Shown here: one piece after another, positions 44,013 through 53,982 of the stretch
How positions within the stretch are numbered: position 1 is the first letter of the stretch
How the letters are laid out: each line of letters starts with the position of its first letter
Assembly (NCBI GenBank): GCA_947646735.1
Contig: CANTFK010000962.1
Span: 1-64,000, forward strand
DNA length: 64,000 bases
Direction: 5' to 3'
From: Peronospora farinosa
Lineage: Eukaryota > Oomycota > Peronosporomycetes > Peronosporales > Peronosporaceae
The notes under the pieces: model-generated
The model's input: the letters and a program-made list of their open reading frames with translations, nothing else
Database searches by the model: none
Told to the model about the DNA's origin: nothing
Translations under genes and position numbers: made by a program

Positions 44013-44891
44013 GCATTTGCGTTTAGTGACGGTAGCCTGCTCATGAGGGGTAGCCATTTTGTGAAAACATTAAATCTGACAGGTGCTGACGAACAGTCAC
44101 GATCGAGGATAGCAGGTAGACAATTAACGACTGTTTAGCAGGTCACTTTGCTGAGCACAACGCGTCCGACATGTTTGTCATCGTATAATTGTTTTATATA
44201 TATTGACCATTATCGTCAACGCTACGTGAAGTCTTATAGCCACGTCGCTAAATGCCGACACACCAGGGTGAGCAGTGCATGACTCGTTTCTGTTCATGTT
44301 TTGTGTCAGTCTGACTAGCCAATCCCAATCAGATTAATTCTTACAGGCACGTATACATAGCGGACGTATCAAAACGTGCTTGCTTATATTATAAAATGTG
44401 CGTGACCAATGCTTGACCCACGACGACCAAGAATAAAGAGTTCAATTGTGCTATGGATAGCTGCAGAGCAGGGCTTATAAACGCATAGTGAGCAGAGATT
44501 TAAGTGGAGCGTAAGTATTAGTAATCTGTGTCGTTTACAACCAGCTGTTCTTCTCTGTATATCATCCAACTCGTGCCATGTTTTGCAGTACCACCCTTCT
44601 ACGTACGTACGATACTTGTACCGATTGTTGTGGCGTCAGACAGTTGGCACACTGTACCGGTTTACATCGCTCAATGACCTGCGCCTTTTCAGTATAACAA
44701 ACTAGAGCTACAAAACATGCGTACTTAGTGCGAGCTCGAGCCTCAAGTAGCGGACGAGTAGTGGACGCACAGTGGAGGGAGAGCCCGGTCCACTACCACG
44801 CAAACCAAAGACACTTGCTTCATTCCGTCATTCCACCAGCAGCAGCTCAAGTGAGTCGTACTTATAATCTCCATCACCAGATCAACGAGTA

Positions 44892-45566
44892 ATGCGTTCT
44901 TTGAGTAGTAAACCACGAGATGATAGCCACAACCACTGTCAGCACTTGACAACAAGGACCATCACATCAACACACGACTGCATTGCTGAGGCATCTAACG
45001 GTACAGAACCTGTTTATCTCGACCATATCGTAATCAACTTGCTGGAACCATCGTGCATTGAAGAAGAGAATGGCAGCAACGACTGTAGCTTGAACGTCAA
45101 TCAGTTGACGTCCACGAAGCTTACAAAGAGCGTGAGGTGGTCAACCATCACTGTTCATGAGTTTGGTGTAGGGTTGGGCGGTAGCGCCGTTTCCAATAAG
45201 GGCGGCCCGTCTATTGGTCTTGCAGATACACCCGAGTTCACGTGGACAACGAGAGTGGGTGAGATGGCCGAGTGTGTTGAGGGCGTGCATCGTTTTTCGC
45301 CCAACCAGCGCGTCCGTCTGCTGCAAGCCGCTGGTATTCCAGATGGCATCATCACGCGTCATGCACGTGAGGCCAACATCATCTTGGGCTCTCGACGTCG
45401 GTCAAAGGTTAGCTGGAGTGACAGTGACTTGGACGAGTCCGAGGAGGAAGAAGAGGAGACGTCCAAGAAGGTGTTTCGCAAGAGGAGCGCAGATCAGGCG
45501 ATGATGGGGCATCCGTGCTCGGTCTATATGCGACGGCCACGCATGATCCCAGTCAACTATGTGTAG
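44892..45566 (+). CDS. Gene C (right): 'VRWSTxTVxEFG' family protein
   Basis: 224 aa, single exon, the mirror copy of 40214-40888 with the same start context, acidic patch and RPRMIPVNYV end. One amino-acid difference (Asp for Ala in KPRxDSHNH) is visible. The reading frame is intact, so both copies are probably expressed. The promoter contains GCGGAC at 44750-44755 and GTGGAC at 44761-44766. Confidence 0.85.
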   Translation: MRSLSSKPRDDSHNHCQHLTTRTITSTHDCIAEASNGTEPVYLDHIVINLLEPSCIEEENGSNDCSLNVNQLTSTKLTKSVRWSTITVHEFGVGLGGSAVSNKGGPSIGLADTPEFTWTTRVGEMAECVEGVHRFSPNQRVRLLQAAGIPDGIITRHAREANIILGSRRRSKVSWSDSDLDESEEEEEETSKKVFRKRSADQAMMGHPCSVYMRRPRMIPVNYV

Positions 45567-47925
45567 CTAGCTGTATATATATAATTGTTTGTAAGCAGCA
45601 CCTTCCTACTGGATCACTTGCCTTCATTCTTTCCTGGGCCAACGTGTTTTGACGGGCTTAACTCATTCAAGGTAAGATCTGTACGAAACGAGATGCTATA
45701 CGTACTACCAGCTGAAAGAAACACTACTAGTAACAAAGGAAAGTCGAGCAAACAGGGCACAACAACGGAAGCACGGTTAGAAGGGAAGTTAGTACAGTAT
45801 GTCTGTGCTTCCATGTTCAAAGTGCTAACGTAGTTGAGACTCTTACGATTGTTATTCAATGGATCGCTCAAAGTGCAATGTAAGACTAGCTCTGCTACGA
45901 AGTATTCGTGCGAGCATTTGCAATTATTACAATCAGGTGCACACCGCAGAAGGCAATAGTAAGAACGCTTCAAAGGACGAGACATGCTGGATAGAATCAG
46001 CATGGACTTCGCAGCCCCAGCCCTTCAGATCCTCAAGTACTTGCACTACCTTTCAGATGCGTGGTTTACCCCGCCATGCAGCGTCGCGTGTGCTAGCAGA
46101 AGGGACGACACCTACTGCAGCAATGATTACGGCTACTGATCACGGCAGACCGGTCAGACAAGTCTCGATCGATGCCTTGGTAGTGAATCAGTTGAATAAG
46201 TCCAGACATATTTCTCTTGTCAGCTCTCTATGCTGCACTACGAAACGGCTTCAAGCGTGTTTCATTTACATTTGCACATGGTCACTACGGTATACCTCGA
46301 TCATAGCGTAAAGATCACTCGTACAAGCTTTGTTTGGAATGGCGTGGAAGGTTTATCACGTGCTGTGCACGTAAAAGAACAACATCTTCGTAACCCAACC
46401 GCCTACAAATACATGTACTATTTTCTGTATCCATTTTTAAACATAATGGCCGCTCGAAACATACTGTCCGCCCGCTCACCGCAGACGCTCAGATTGTTTC
46501 TTTGTAATCTTCCTCTGCGTCCCCTTACAAACGTTAGGCTTGCACACGTCGCATGTTATTGAAGCTGCTCGTGGCAAACCCTTCGTACCCCGAGGATAAG
46601 GTCCAAGGTTGTTTAATCTAATCGATGGATGGAGTATATTGCCTTCTCATGGGCGTGCACCTCGGGTTAAAAGACTCATCGGTTGCATGAAGCCCATTCC
46701 GATGGAAGCTGGTTAGGTGCAGCATGAACTTCAATTTTTCGCTACATTAATCAAATATGCACACGTCACACGCGACACGAACTTTAGAGGAATGTACGAA
46801 ACGTCAATCAGTTGTATGCAATAACACACATACACGTAGGTACATGCTTAGAATGTTTGCTCGTTTTTGGAGCGTGAGAAGACTGTTGTCGTTACTTGCG
46901 CCGAAGCCGAACTCTATTTACTGTGCTACGGTTCAAGATCGGATACTTTATTTACGATCGACAACGGTATCATGTGGATGAGAACGTTCTCTGCTTTCGT
47001 TCGCGTCGGTAACTACAACGATGCGCGACATCCCCTCCTGTTACTGGTACTGATCCGCGACAGTGAGTAGGTCAGGTGCTCTAGTCCGGTAGAGAGTGTA
47101 AATATCAGCTACGGATGGTCTTGTGTACGGCAGCCACAACAAACGATAATAGTATAATGGGACCCGGTGTACGTTTCGGTGTATGTGTCGGGGAGATAGC
47201 GGTGCAATGTCACACTTGTTTGTAATTAACCGCTTACAGGCGGATGTGTGTCGTGCGTGGAATCATTCACCGACCTTACGATCGGACCTCGAAAAGACAG
47301 TTCGAGGCACCACAACATTGCAATGGACAGATAGCGCGTCGTCAAAATGCTCAAACAGCAGCAATAGCGAGTACTCGATATGTCGTCCCTCGCGTGCCTC
47401 TTAAAGCGTCTGCGCCATTCGTTAGTAGAAAGTCTGCACACAAAACTGACTTGCAACACTCGCAGCTGGAAATACATGTACTGTTCCGGCTTGAAAAGCG
47501 AAACGACCAACGATCTTGAACCGGTACGGTATATAAAGAAAGTTATACATACCACCTGGAAAATATTCGAGTATGGGCGTCAATCTCTCATAAACACCCA
47601 ATGATTCACTACAAGGGTATTGTAGTGAGTCATCGGACGAAAGCGCGGTGGATGGAGGTGCACTGGTCATGTAATCGGAGCGGAGCGGACGGTGAATAGG
47701 GGAATGGGTTACATCTGAAGTGGCTCGTGAACATTGCAGAGCTATGTGTGTCAGACAGGCCGCGTCCGCCCATCGTCCACTGCTTCAGATACAGTGACAC
47801 GGAAACCCCCACAACCATAATCGAAATAACCAGCAGTAGCACAACTCAAAGCAAGTCGAAGGTAGACAACAAGTCTCCTTTATTCAATACATACATCTCA
47901 CTTGACCCTCATCCATTGATCAATC
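45567..47925. other. C-B intergenic region, right arm
   Basis: 45567-46560 corresponds, with growing divergence, to left-arm 39520-40213; 47630-47925 matches the left B promoter. The symporter gene of the left arm is missing. The middle (46560-47630) has no left-arm match that I can see and only short frames (for example 45859-46311, 46757-47070) without recognisable motifs, possibly decayed sequence. Confidence 0.5.
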
Positions 47926-48579
47926 ATGACACCAAAGGATACAGTCGACACTTATAAAGGGACAGACGTCTCTAACACTCAACAGCATCTCCAGACACGT
48001 TTAAAGACGTCCAAGAGCTTTACTACCTGGAATGAATCCACTGCCTCCTCCACCTCCTCCTCCTCTACCCCCTCTTCACCTGAAAGACACAGGAAACGTC
48101 AACGCACCTCGTCTGTCCTTAGTGAGTGTGAGGTCTCTCCTAAGAAGACCAAGAAAAAACGTCTACGCTGGTCTACCATCACTATCCACGAGTTTGGCGT
48201 TGGATTGGGCGGCAGCTCAGTACCCGGCAAGGGCGGTCCCTCCATTGGTCTGAGCGACAAGCCCGAGTTTACGTGGACTACTAAAGTGGGGCAAATGGCA
48301 GAGTGCGTTGAGGGCGTACACCGCTTCACACCCGATGAGCGTGTGCAGTTACTGCAGACCGCCGGCGTGAGCGAGGGCATGATCCTGCGGTTCTCGCGGG
48401 AAACGAACATCATCAATCGCTCGCGTCGGAGGACACTCATCGAGGACTTTGCCGAGCGGAAAGAAGCCAAGAAGCAGCGGCGACACCTGCAGATGAAATC
48501 GTCTCGCTCCGTACTCGAGCGTCCGTGTTCCTCTTCTTTCCTCAATCGCCCACATATGATCCCGGTCAACTACGTGTAA
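47926..48579 (+). CDS. Gene B (right): 'VRWSTxTVxEFG' family protein
   Basis: 217 aa, single exon, the mirror copy of 34917-35570. It differs at single residues (KGTDVSNT; EAKKQRRH instead of EAKKHQRH). Core, MAECVEGVHRF block, helices and RPHMIPVNYV tail are intact. The upstream region has GCGGAC at 47685-47690, GTCCGC at 47764-47769 and GTCCAC at 47775-47780. Confidence 0.85.
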   Translation: MTPKDTVDTYKGTDVSNTQQHLQTRLKTSKSFTTWNESTASSTSSSSTPSSPERHRKRQRTSSVLSECEVSPKKTKKKRLRWSTITIHEFGVGLGGSSVPGKGGPSIGLSDKPEFTWTTKVGQMAECVEGVHRFTPDERVQLLQTAGVSEGMILRFSRETNIINRSRRRTLIEDFAERKEAKKQRRHLQMKSSRSVLERPCSSSFLNRPHMIPVNYV

Positions 48580-49778
48580 AAACGACCAATGCAACTAAAC
48601 AAGCGACCACCAACGAGAATGAATGGGCATTGGATCGCTTTGTATATACAGCGCGTCATTTGGAAAAGCGTTGGCATAACACTGGCGTTGATCGTAGAGA
48701 GGAAGGGCTAAGTTATTTGATCTATATTACCAGTATACATAGGCATGGCTATCAATACAAACTACATGTATAAACTAGCATCTTTCACCGTCATTAGTCC
48801 AGTAAATTCGTCACCATTGTCATTGGATGCATTTCTCCGTCGATGACGCACCTTCAGAAGCTAAGACGTTGTGCCGTGCAGAATGCCAAGGGGCTATTTG
48901 CTACTTGACTGTAACTTTTATGTGCGCCGTTAATTTCAGATTACGCGATACGTCCGCTGGAGTCTGGACGAAAAAAGGGCGAGCGGACGATGGAGATTCA
49001 CTTGGTGTTTGTAAGCGGACAAATGCAATCCGCCGAAACCTCCCGCTTGATGGTGACGAAGGAGGTCGTGGCGAGTCAGCGAAACGCCGCATGCAGTCGA
49101 GTTGCAAGCAGCAGTCGGTGTCGTGTGAGTATTTCCTCCATTTTGCTCTATCCCGCCGTCATCGCGACATGGCGATCACGAGCGTACGCTGGTACACTCC
49201 TTACAGTGTACGCGGCGGACCGATGGCGGATCCAGTGGCAGCAATACGAGATGGTGGCTGTTGCTACTGTGCTGCTCGATAATGTCGAGAAAGATGCGTG
49301 CGCTGGATCTATTTGCTGGAACGTATTGTGATGTAGTGTGATGTTAGAGAAGACGGGGTAGAGCGAGAATCGTATCGATTGCATGGAGATGTTAAGCATC
49401 GTCCAGTCGCGAGGGCTTGGTCTGCTGGGGGAGAAGCTTCATGTACTTGATTGAAAGACACCGCAGTGCAAAAGACAGGAGATAAGTCAAGCTCTCGGAG
49501 ACGTTTAGCTGGACAGGACAATGTGAATGAAGAATGACATGTCCATGGACATCTTGCTACAAAAAAGTACATTGTTAATGATGCCCTTTTGCTTCCGTCC
49601 AAGACAAAATCATGTCGTCATTGTAGGCTGTAAATAGTCATTCATTGTCCTCCATCTTCCACTCGCTTTAATCTATTGGGCATGCTGCAGCATCTACTAG
49701 TATAGAGACCCATACGTTGTAACAATCGTCGTCTTCTTCCTCGTCTTGTGCAGTTCCCCATCATAGTCTGCCGTCCTT
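48580..49778. other. B-A intergenic region, right arm
   Basis: No gene. The part next to A (about 49260-49778) is nearly identical to the left arm; the part next to B matches 34720-34916. GTCCGC at 48952-48957 and GCGGAC at 48983-48988 and about 49012-49017 lie midway. Confidence 0.55.
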
Positions 49779-50204
49779 TCACGCAGCCACCTGACGTTGC
49801 AGCGAGACACACAACCTCCGGGACATGGCAATGTCCGAGCTCTCCATCATCATGCGATAGATGCGCTCCTCACTGCAGCCAGCCTTGGTCAGCATCGTAA
49901 TACGTTCCAGTGGTTTGAGCCAGCGCACTCTCCTGGCTCGATGTACCCGATGTTTGCGTCGTTCCATGCCGTCCACACTCTCCTTTTGCTCAGCGTCGTC
50001 AGCGTTAACGTCCGGCCGTGTAAGAGCCAAGTCTCCACAGCGTCGCACCTTTTCCAGCGTCGTACTCCACACATGCTGCGGTTTACGTGCAAGGCCAATG
50101 GATGGACCTCCTCGACGAGGCACGGCACTACCGCCCAACGTCACGCCAAACTCGTACACAGTCACAGTGGACCATCGTACACTCTTGGGTTTTGTATACT
50201 TCAT
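49779..50204 (-). CDS. Gene A (right): 'VRWSTxTVxEFG' family protein
   Basis: 141 aa, same protein as the left copy. In the first 220 bases I count three differences (CCA/CCG, GCG/GCT, AAT/AAC), all synonymous. The 5' flank drops at once to much lower similarity, although an ATTCCCACA block just before the ATG is shared. A long plus-strand open frame crosses the gene antisense and is not considered coding. Confidence 0.8.
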   Translation of the reverse strand: MKYTKPKSVRWSTVTVYEFGVTLGGSAVPRRGGPSIGLARKPQHVWSTTLEKVRRCGDLALTRPDVNADDAEQKESVDGMERRKHRVHRARRVRWLKPLERITMLTKAGCSEERIYRMMMESSDIAMSRRLCVSLQRQVAA

Positions 50205-50582
50205 CTCTCCTGTGGGAATGAGGTACTTAAACAGCTACACTTTTCTCACCAAGAAACGAAAAATGACTCGCTTTCTCTCTTTTGTCGGTCTCTTTCTCGC
50301 TCTTTTTTCAAACGAGTTCATTATTCTCAGACCATCGACACGAAATGGGTCAAAGCCCCTGCCCCTGATGTCGCTGGCTTGAGCCACCGACCGATCATAC
50401 CGGTTTTCATGTCGATGCCTTCCGGCTACGTCCCATCTTGCATCGGATTGGATAAAATACCGACTTCGAACGACCATAAGTCAGTAGAACCTGTCTATTC
50501 GAATACACGTGGGATCTGTCAGTTTAGACAAGGTATTAGTTGCTGCAGTAGTATTTTACTTTCGATAACAATAAAGCGTCGA
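50205..50582. other. Intergenic: diverged outer flank and CDK promoter
   Basis: 50205-50455 is homologous, inverted, to 32590-32814 at about 75-80% (shared block CCAATC..GATGC/GTTGC..TGGGACGTAG). No gene. Confidence 0.55.
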
Positions 50583-51733
50583 ATGGGCAGCAACGGACGG
50601 AAGTGTCTGGGCGTATACGAGAGACACGGAGAGATTGGACACGGCACTTATGGCACCGTATACCTCGGATACCACGTCGAGTCTCACGTTCGTGTAGCTA
50701 TTAAAAAAGTACTAGGGCCACTAAACGCTGGACGCCACGAAGCCGCTCTTCTTACGAAATGTCAAGGCGCTCTTCACGTCGTACAGGTGCGTCACGAAAT
50801 GATTGCAATGAATTGAAGTGGCACGGAATAAAGGGGATAAATAGGGTTATGTATGGACTTTTATATGGTGCTTTATTCTAGCTATTGGAGGTGATAGAAC
50901 ACCATGAGAAACTCTATTTGGTGCTGGAATACATGGACAGTGATCTAGAGACACTAATTCGTGGGACAGAGACGCTAAAGGTGGCACAAGTGAAGGCTTA
51001 TTTGAAAATGTTGCTGCTTGGTGTCCAGGAGCTTCATTCGAGAGGAATTTTACATCGTGATTTGAAACCAAACAATCTGTTGCTATCCAAGACGCAACAT
51101 TGTGCCAAGATCACGGATTTTGGGATGGCGACGATGATTGAGAAGGCAAGCGAGGAAGAGGAAGAAGAGACAGAGGCAGCATTTGAGAAGAAGAAACCCA
51201 AGAGGTCGGTGCAAGTAGTCACAAGAGCTTATCGAGCACCCGAGATTTTCTTTGGTGAAGAAAGATATGGAGTTGAGGTCGACATGTGGTCCGTGGGCTG
51301 TATCTTTGCCGAGATGCTGTTGCGTCGCCCATTAGCTGATGGATCCTCAGACATTGACCAGCTGAGCAAGATCTTTGCTATTTTGGGATCTCCACATGAG
51401 AATGGATGGGAAGAAGCAGCTCAGTTGCCATTTTATCTTCGGTTCAAGGACACAAATCCGACGCCACTGAGGGAGCAGTTTTCAATGCTGTCACCTGCAG
51501 GTGTCGACCTTTTAGCTCAATTGTTGAAGCTAGACCCAAAGCAACGCATTTCAGCACGCAAGGCGCTCGAGCACGAGTTCTTTAGTGAAAGCCCCGAGTC
51601 ATCAGCAACGTCCGATCTGATTAACGCGAATGTGCCGGACCGTGTTGGACTTCCTGCAATTGATGACATTGACGTCAATGTGGCGTCAGACGTGAGCAAT
51701 ACATCTACAATCAAAGGCCGACGTCTGTTGTAG
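50583..51733 (+). CDS. CDK-like (CMGC) protein kinase, two exons
   Basis: Exon 1 is 50583-50786, intron 50787-50881 (95 nt, GTGCGT...TTCTAG, phase 0), exon 2 50882-51733; 351 aa. Glycine loop GHGTYGTV, VAIKK (subdomain II lysine), hinge LVLEYMDSDLETL, catalytic loop HRDLKPNN, DFG, activation segment ending TRAYRAPE, and CMGC insert region are all present. The C-helix segment (GRHEAALLTK) is unlike PSTAIRE, so cyclin choice cannot be guessed. An acidic insert (SEEEEEETE) followed by KKKPKR extends the activation loop. DSDLETLI and RAPEIFFGEERYG recall CDK7/CDK20-type kinases. A short S/D-rich tail follows the kinase domain. It is apparently complete and active. Confidence 0.88.
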
Positions 51734-52751
51734 CCGATCAAGTGCAAAAATGCGAGTCTAAATTCGCAATCTGGGTGTATAATGGCCATTACTGGTAAGA
51801 AGCGACCAGCACAACCGGCCACATGATTTCTAAACGTGATCATAACGGACACTCTCAGCAAGCAATGGATTGTACTCGAACAAAGACGTACAGGACGGCT
51901 TTATTCTAGCACTTATCCCTTCTTGATTTTTGTCTCGTTAAAAATCACGTGCTGCCGGACAACTGGATCATACTGCAGCATCAAAAACAACAACACGTCA
52001 TCAGCCTCGACAGCTCAAGCTCTTCACCCGATTAAGAGGTAGTTCCATTTGTACCTTGCGAAGCGAAAGTTTTCTCGTCACATTGCGTGGATTCTTGGTC
52101 GTCGTGTAGAAAAACCTGTAAAACCCATTACAAAGAGTCAAGAAGTGACTTTACGATACTACAAAAACCATAAGAATGACGTACCCAGTGCCTGCTGCAC
52201 TCAACATCTTTATTATGACGTTCTTGGCTTTTCCCTGGGAGAAATTTACATTGTTAGTACGAACGTTTAATGACATTTTTGTTCGTCTTGTAACTCGACG
52301 ATTTGTGCGTGCATTTTTGTGAAAAAAACGTCATTAGCTAGTACAGATGCCAATGATTATGTTGATATCGCAGTAATAGCTCACGACGTCTCCTTTTTAC
52401 ATGCTACGCCAAGGAAAAGTGTACGTACCTTGGCCATGGTTATAAGTGTTTGTGCTGGAAACCAATGTCCACCACAAAATCAACGGGTTTGTAGTTAAAC
52501 GTTATGATTGGATGAAATGAAATAGAGCAAAATATCTGAGTCTGAGTCAACGAAAAGTCATTTTTATATTATAGAGCTACTCTATATTAGAGCATATCCA
52601 TTAACATAAAATTTAAAGGCAATAAATTCTGAATTAAAAATAATGAATAAATAATAAAGCCATTCAAAGAATACATAGTAATATGCTTGAGAGCGACGCA
52701 GCTTCCAGACAAAAAAGGCGAGCATTGTATCTCATCTGTCAGCTTCAAGTC
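51734..52751. other. Convergent intergenic region, AT-rich at the end
   Basis: About 1 kb without a supported gene; 52550-52680 is strongly AT-rich. Confidence 0.5.
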
Positions 52752-53576
52752 TCATTTTGTCACGGTCGGAAATCGAGATCCTTGTCTGCTGCTCTTATCC
52801 ATAAATAGCTCTGTGCTGTACCGAACCTTGCTGCAAGACTCGCTTTCAAAGTTTCTTTCTGCTCTAGTCCGTTCAGGTTCCTCCATCTCGTCGTGCTCTT
52901 TGTCTTTAATCAAACTCCGACTACTCCATTCTGCAATCTGATCCCATGGAATCTCCATCGATAGCCACATGACTATCAGCAGTACACCAATAAGAGCCAA
53001 TGGTGACATGCCAACGAGCAACGGACCTCGTAGTACTGCATCCAATCGTCCAGAAGTTTCCAGATACCCCACAAACAATGCTGCGAGCCAATGACCAAGC
53101 CGTTTGTGCCACAAATAAAGCAGTTCATTGTCGGCAAAGTACAGCATCACTAACACCTCTACTATCTCATAGTATACGGCAAGAACGAGAGCTTCTTGCC
53201 AAGAAGAGAGCGAATATTTGAGTACTTCGTCTTGATGTCTTGAAAACGCTGCAAAGACAGTGACCCCACCAATGGAAGCGCCCCAAATAAACACCCGAGC
53301 CCAAAACAACAGCCAGAGAACCAGTTTCCGGTCCTTTCGATGCTCAAATATACACGGAAAATTCCGCTGCCATTGCCGTGAACCTTCTGCTAATCCGTGG
53401 TAAACAATGGCACAGCTCATGGCCTTGAGCTGTAGCTCGGAAGATAATAATAATAGCCATATCAAAAGCATAATAATAGCTCCAAGAAAACGAGCAAGAA
53501 GAAGTCGACGTTGAATCTCCAGAGTCAATAGAGCGGCACTGAGGATAATGAGCCATGCAAACAGCATAGGCGGCAT
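52752..53576 (-). CDS. Polytopic membrane protein, 274 aa
   Basis: Single exon, ATG at 53576. Around six or seven hydrophobic helices are visible: FAWLIILSAALLTL, FLGAIIMLLIWLLLLS, WLLFWARVFIWGASIGGVTVF, WQEALVLAVYYEIVEVLVMLYF, WLAALFVGYLETSG, LVGMSPLALIGVLLIVMWLSM. There is a charged cytosolic tail (KDKEHDEMEEPERTRAERN). No conserved motif or transporter signature is recognised. Oomycete-specific protein of unknown role. Confidence 0.7.
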   Translation of the reverse strand: MPPMLFAWLIILSAALLTLEIQRRLLLARFLGAIIMLLIWLLLLSSELQLKAMSCAIVYHGLAEGSRQWQRNFPCIFEHRKDRKLVLWLLFWARVFIWGASIGGVTVFAAFSRHQDEVLKYSLSSWQEALVLAVYYEIVEVLVMLYFADNELLYLWHKRLGHWLAALFVGYLETSGRLDAVLRGPLLVGMSPLALIGVLLIVMWLSMEIPWDQIAEWSSRSLIKDKEHDEMEEPERTRAERNFESESCSKVRYSTELFMDKSSRQGSRFPTVTK

Positions 53577-53982
53577 TATTCTTGTTTAGAGAAATATTGG
53601 AACTGGGGTGAAAATTACAGTCATTATTAAGAGTAAGGGTTAATAGATAAAAAGAAGCGAGTATTTTGTGTACCAGTGTCCTGTACCGGTAACTGCTATC
53701 CCAAAATGTGGCGACGTCATTGAGCAAAATTGTGAATTTCTCTCGTAGATTTTTGTGAAACAGTTCTGACTCATCAATGGGTACAATGTTGGACTGACTT
53801 TGGTACTGTATTTAGTTATTCTACTTGAACAATTACACTATCAAGTACACAACCCATTCGTATTACTTTTCACAGTTATCATCCCATACAATATCAAGTA
53901 AGTTACTTTTTCTCTCCACTTTATCTTTCACAAGTTCTTCAGGTCGGTCCCTTACAGTCTCATATCGTACAGTACATACAAA
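53577..53982. other. Divergent promoter region
   Basis: 406 bp between the membrane-protein gene (-) and the PDZ-like gene (+), AT-rich, no further feature. Confidence 0.5.

Larger units (their letters stand above)
44013..50204 (-). repeat. Right arm of large inverted duplication
   Basis: Mirror of 32815-41767, carrying C(+), B(+) and A(-). The junction at 44013 is exact on the inner side. On the outer side near-identity stops at the start codon of gene A; beyond it (50205 to about 50455 against 32590-32814) the two flanks remain alignable but at about 75-80%. Confidence 0.92.

Noticed and set aside
41211..44569. Identical 61-codon frames at 41211-41396 (+) and 44384-44569 (-)
   Set aside because: Their identity reflects the inverted duplication, not coding constraint.
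32590..50460. Explaining the whole palindrome as an assembly mis-join of two haplotypes
   Set aside because: Not excluded, but the graded divergence, arm-specific indels and rearranged repeat at the junction fit a real duplication better; kept as the main alternative to test.
49797..50816. A plus-strand open frame of about 340 codons running antisense through gene A into the CDK gene
   Set aside because: It is antisense to a conserved, duplicated protein and then enters exon 1 of the kinase, which already explains the openness.
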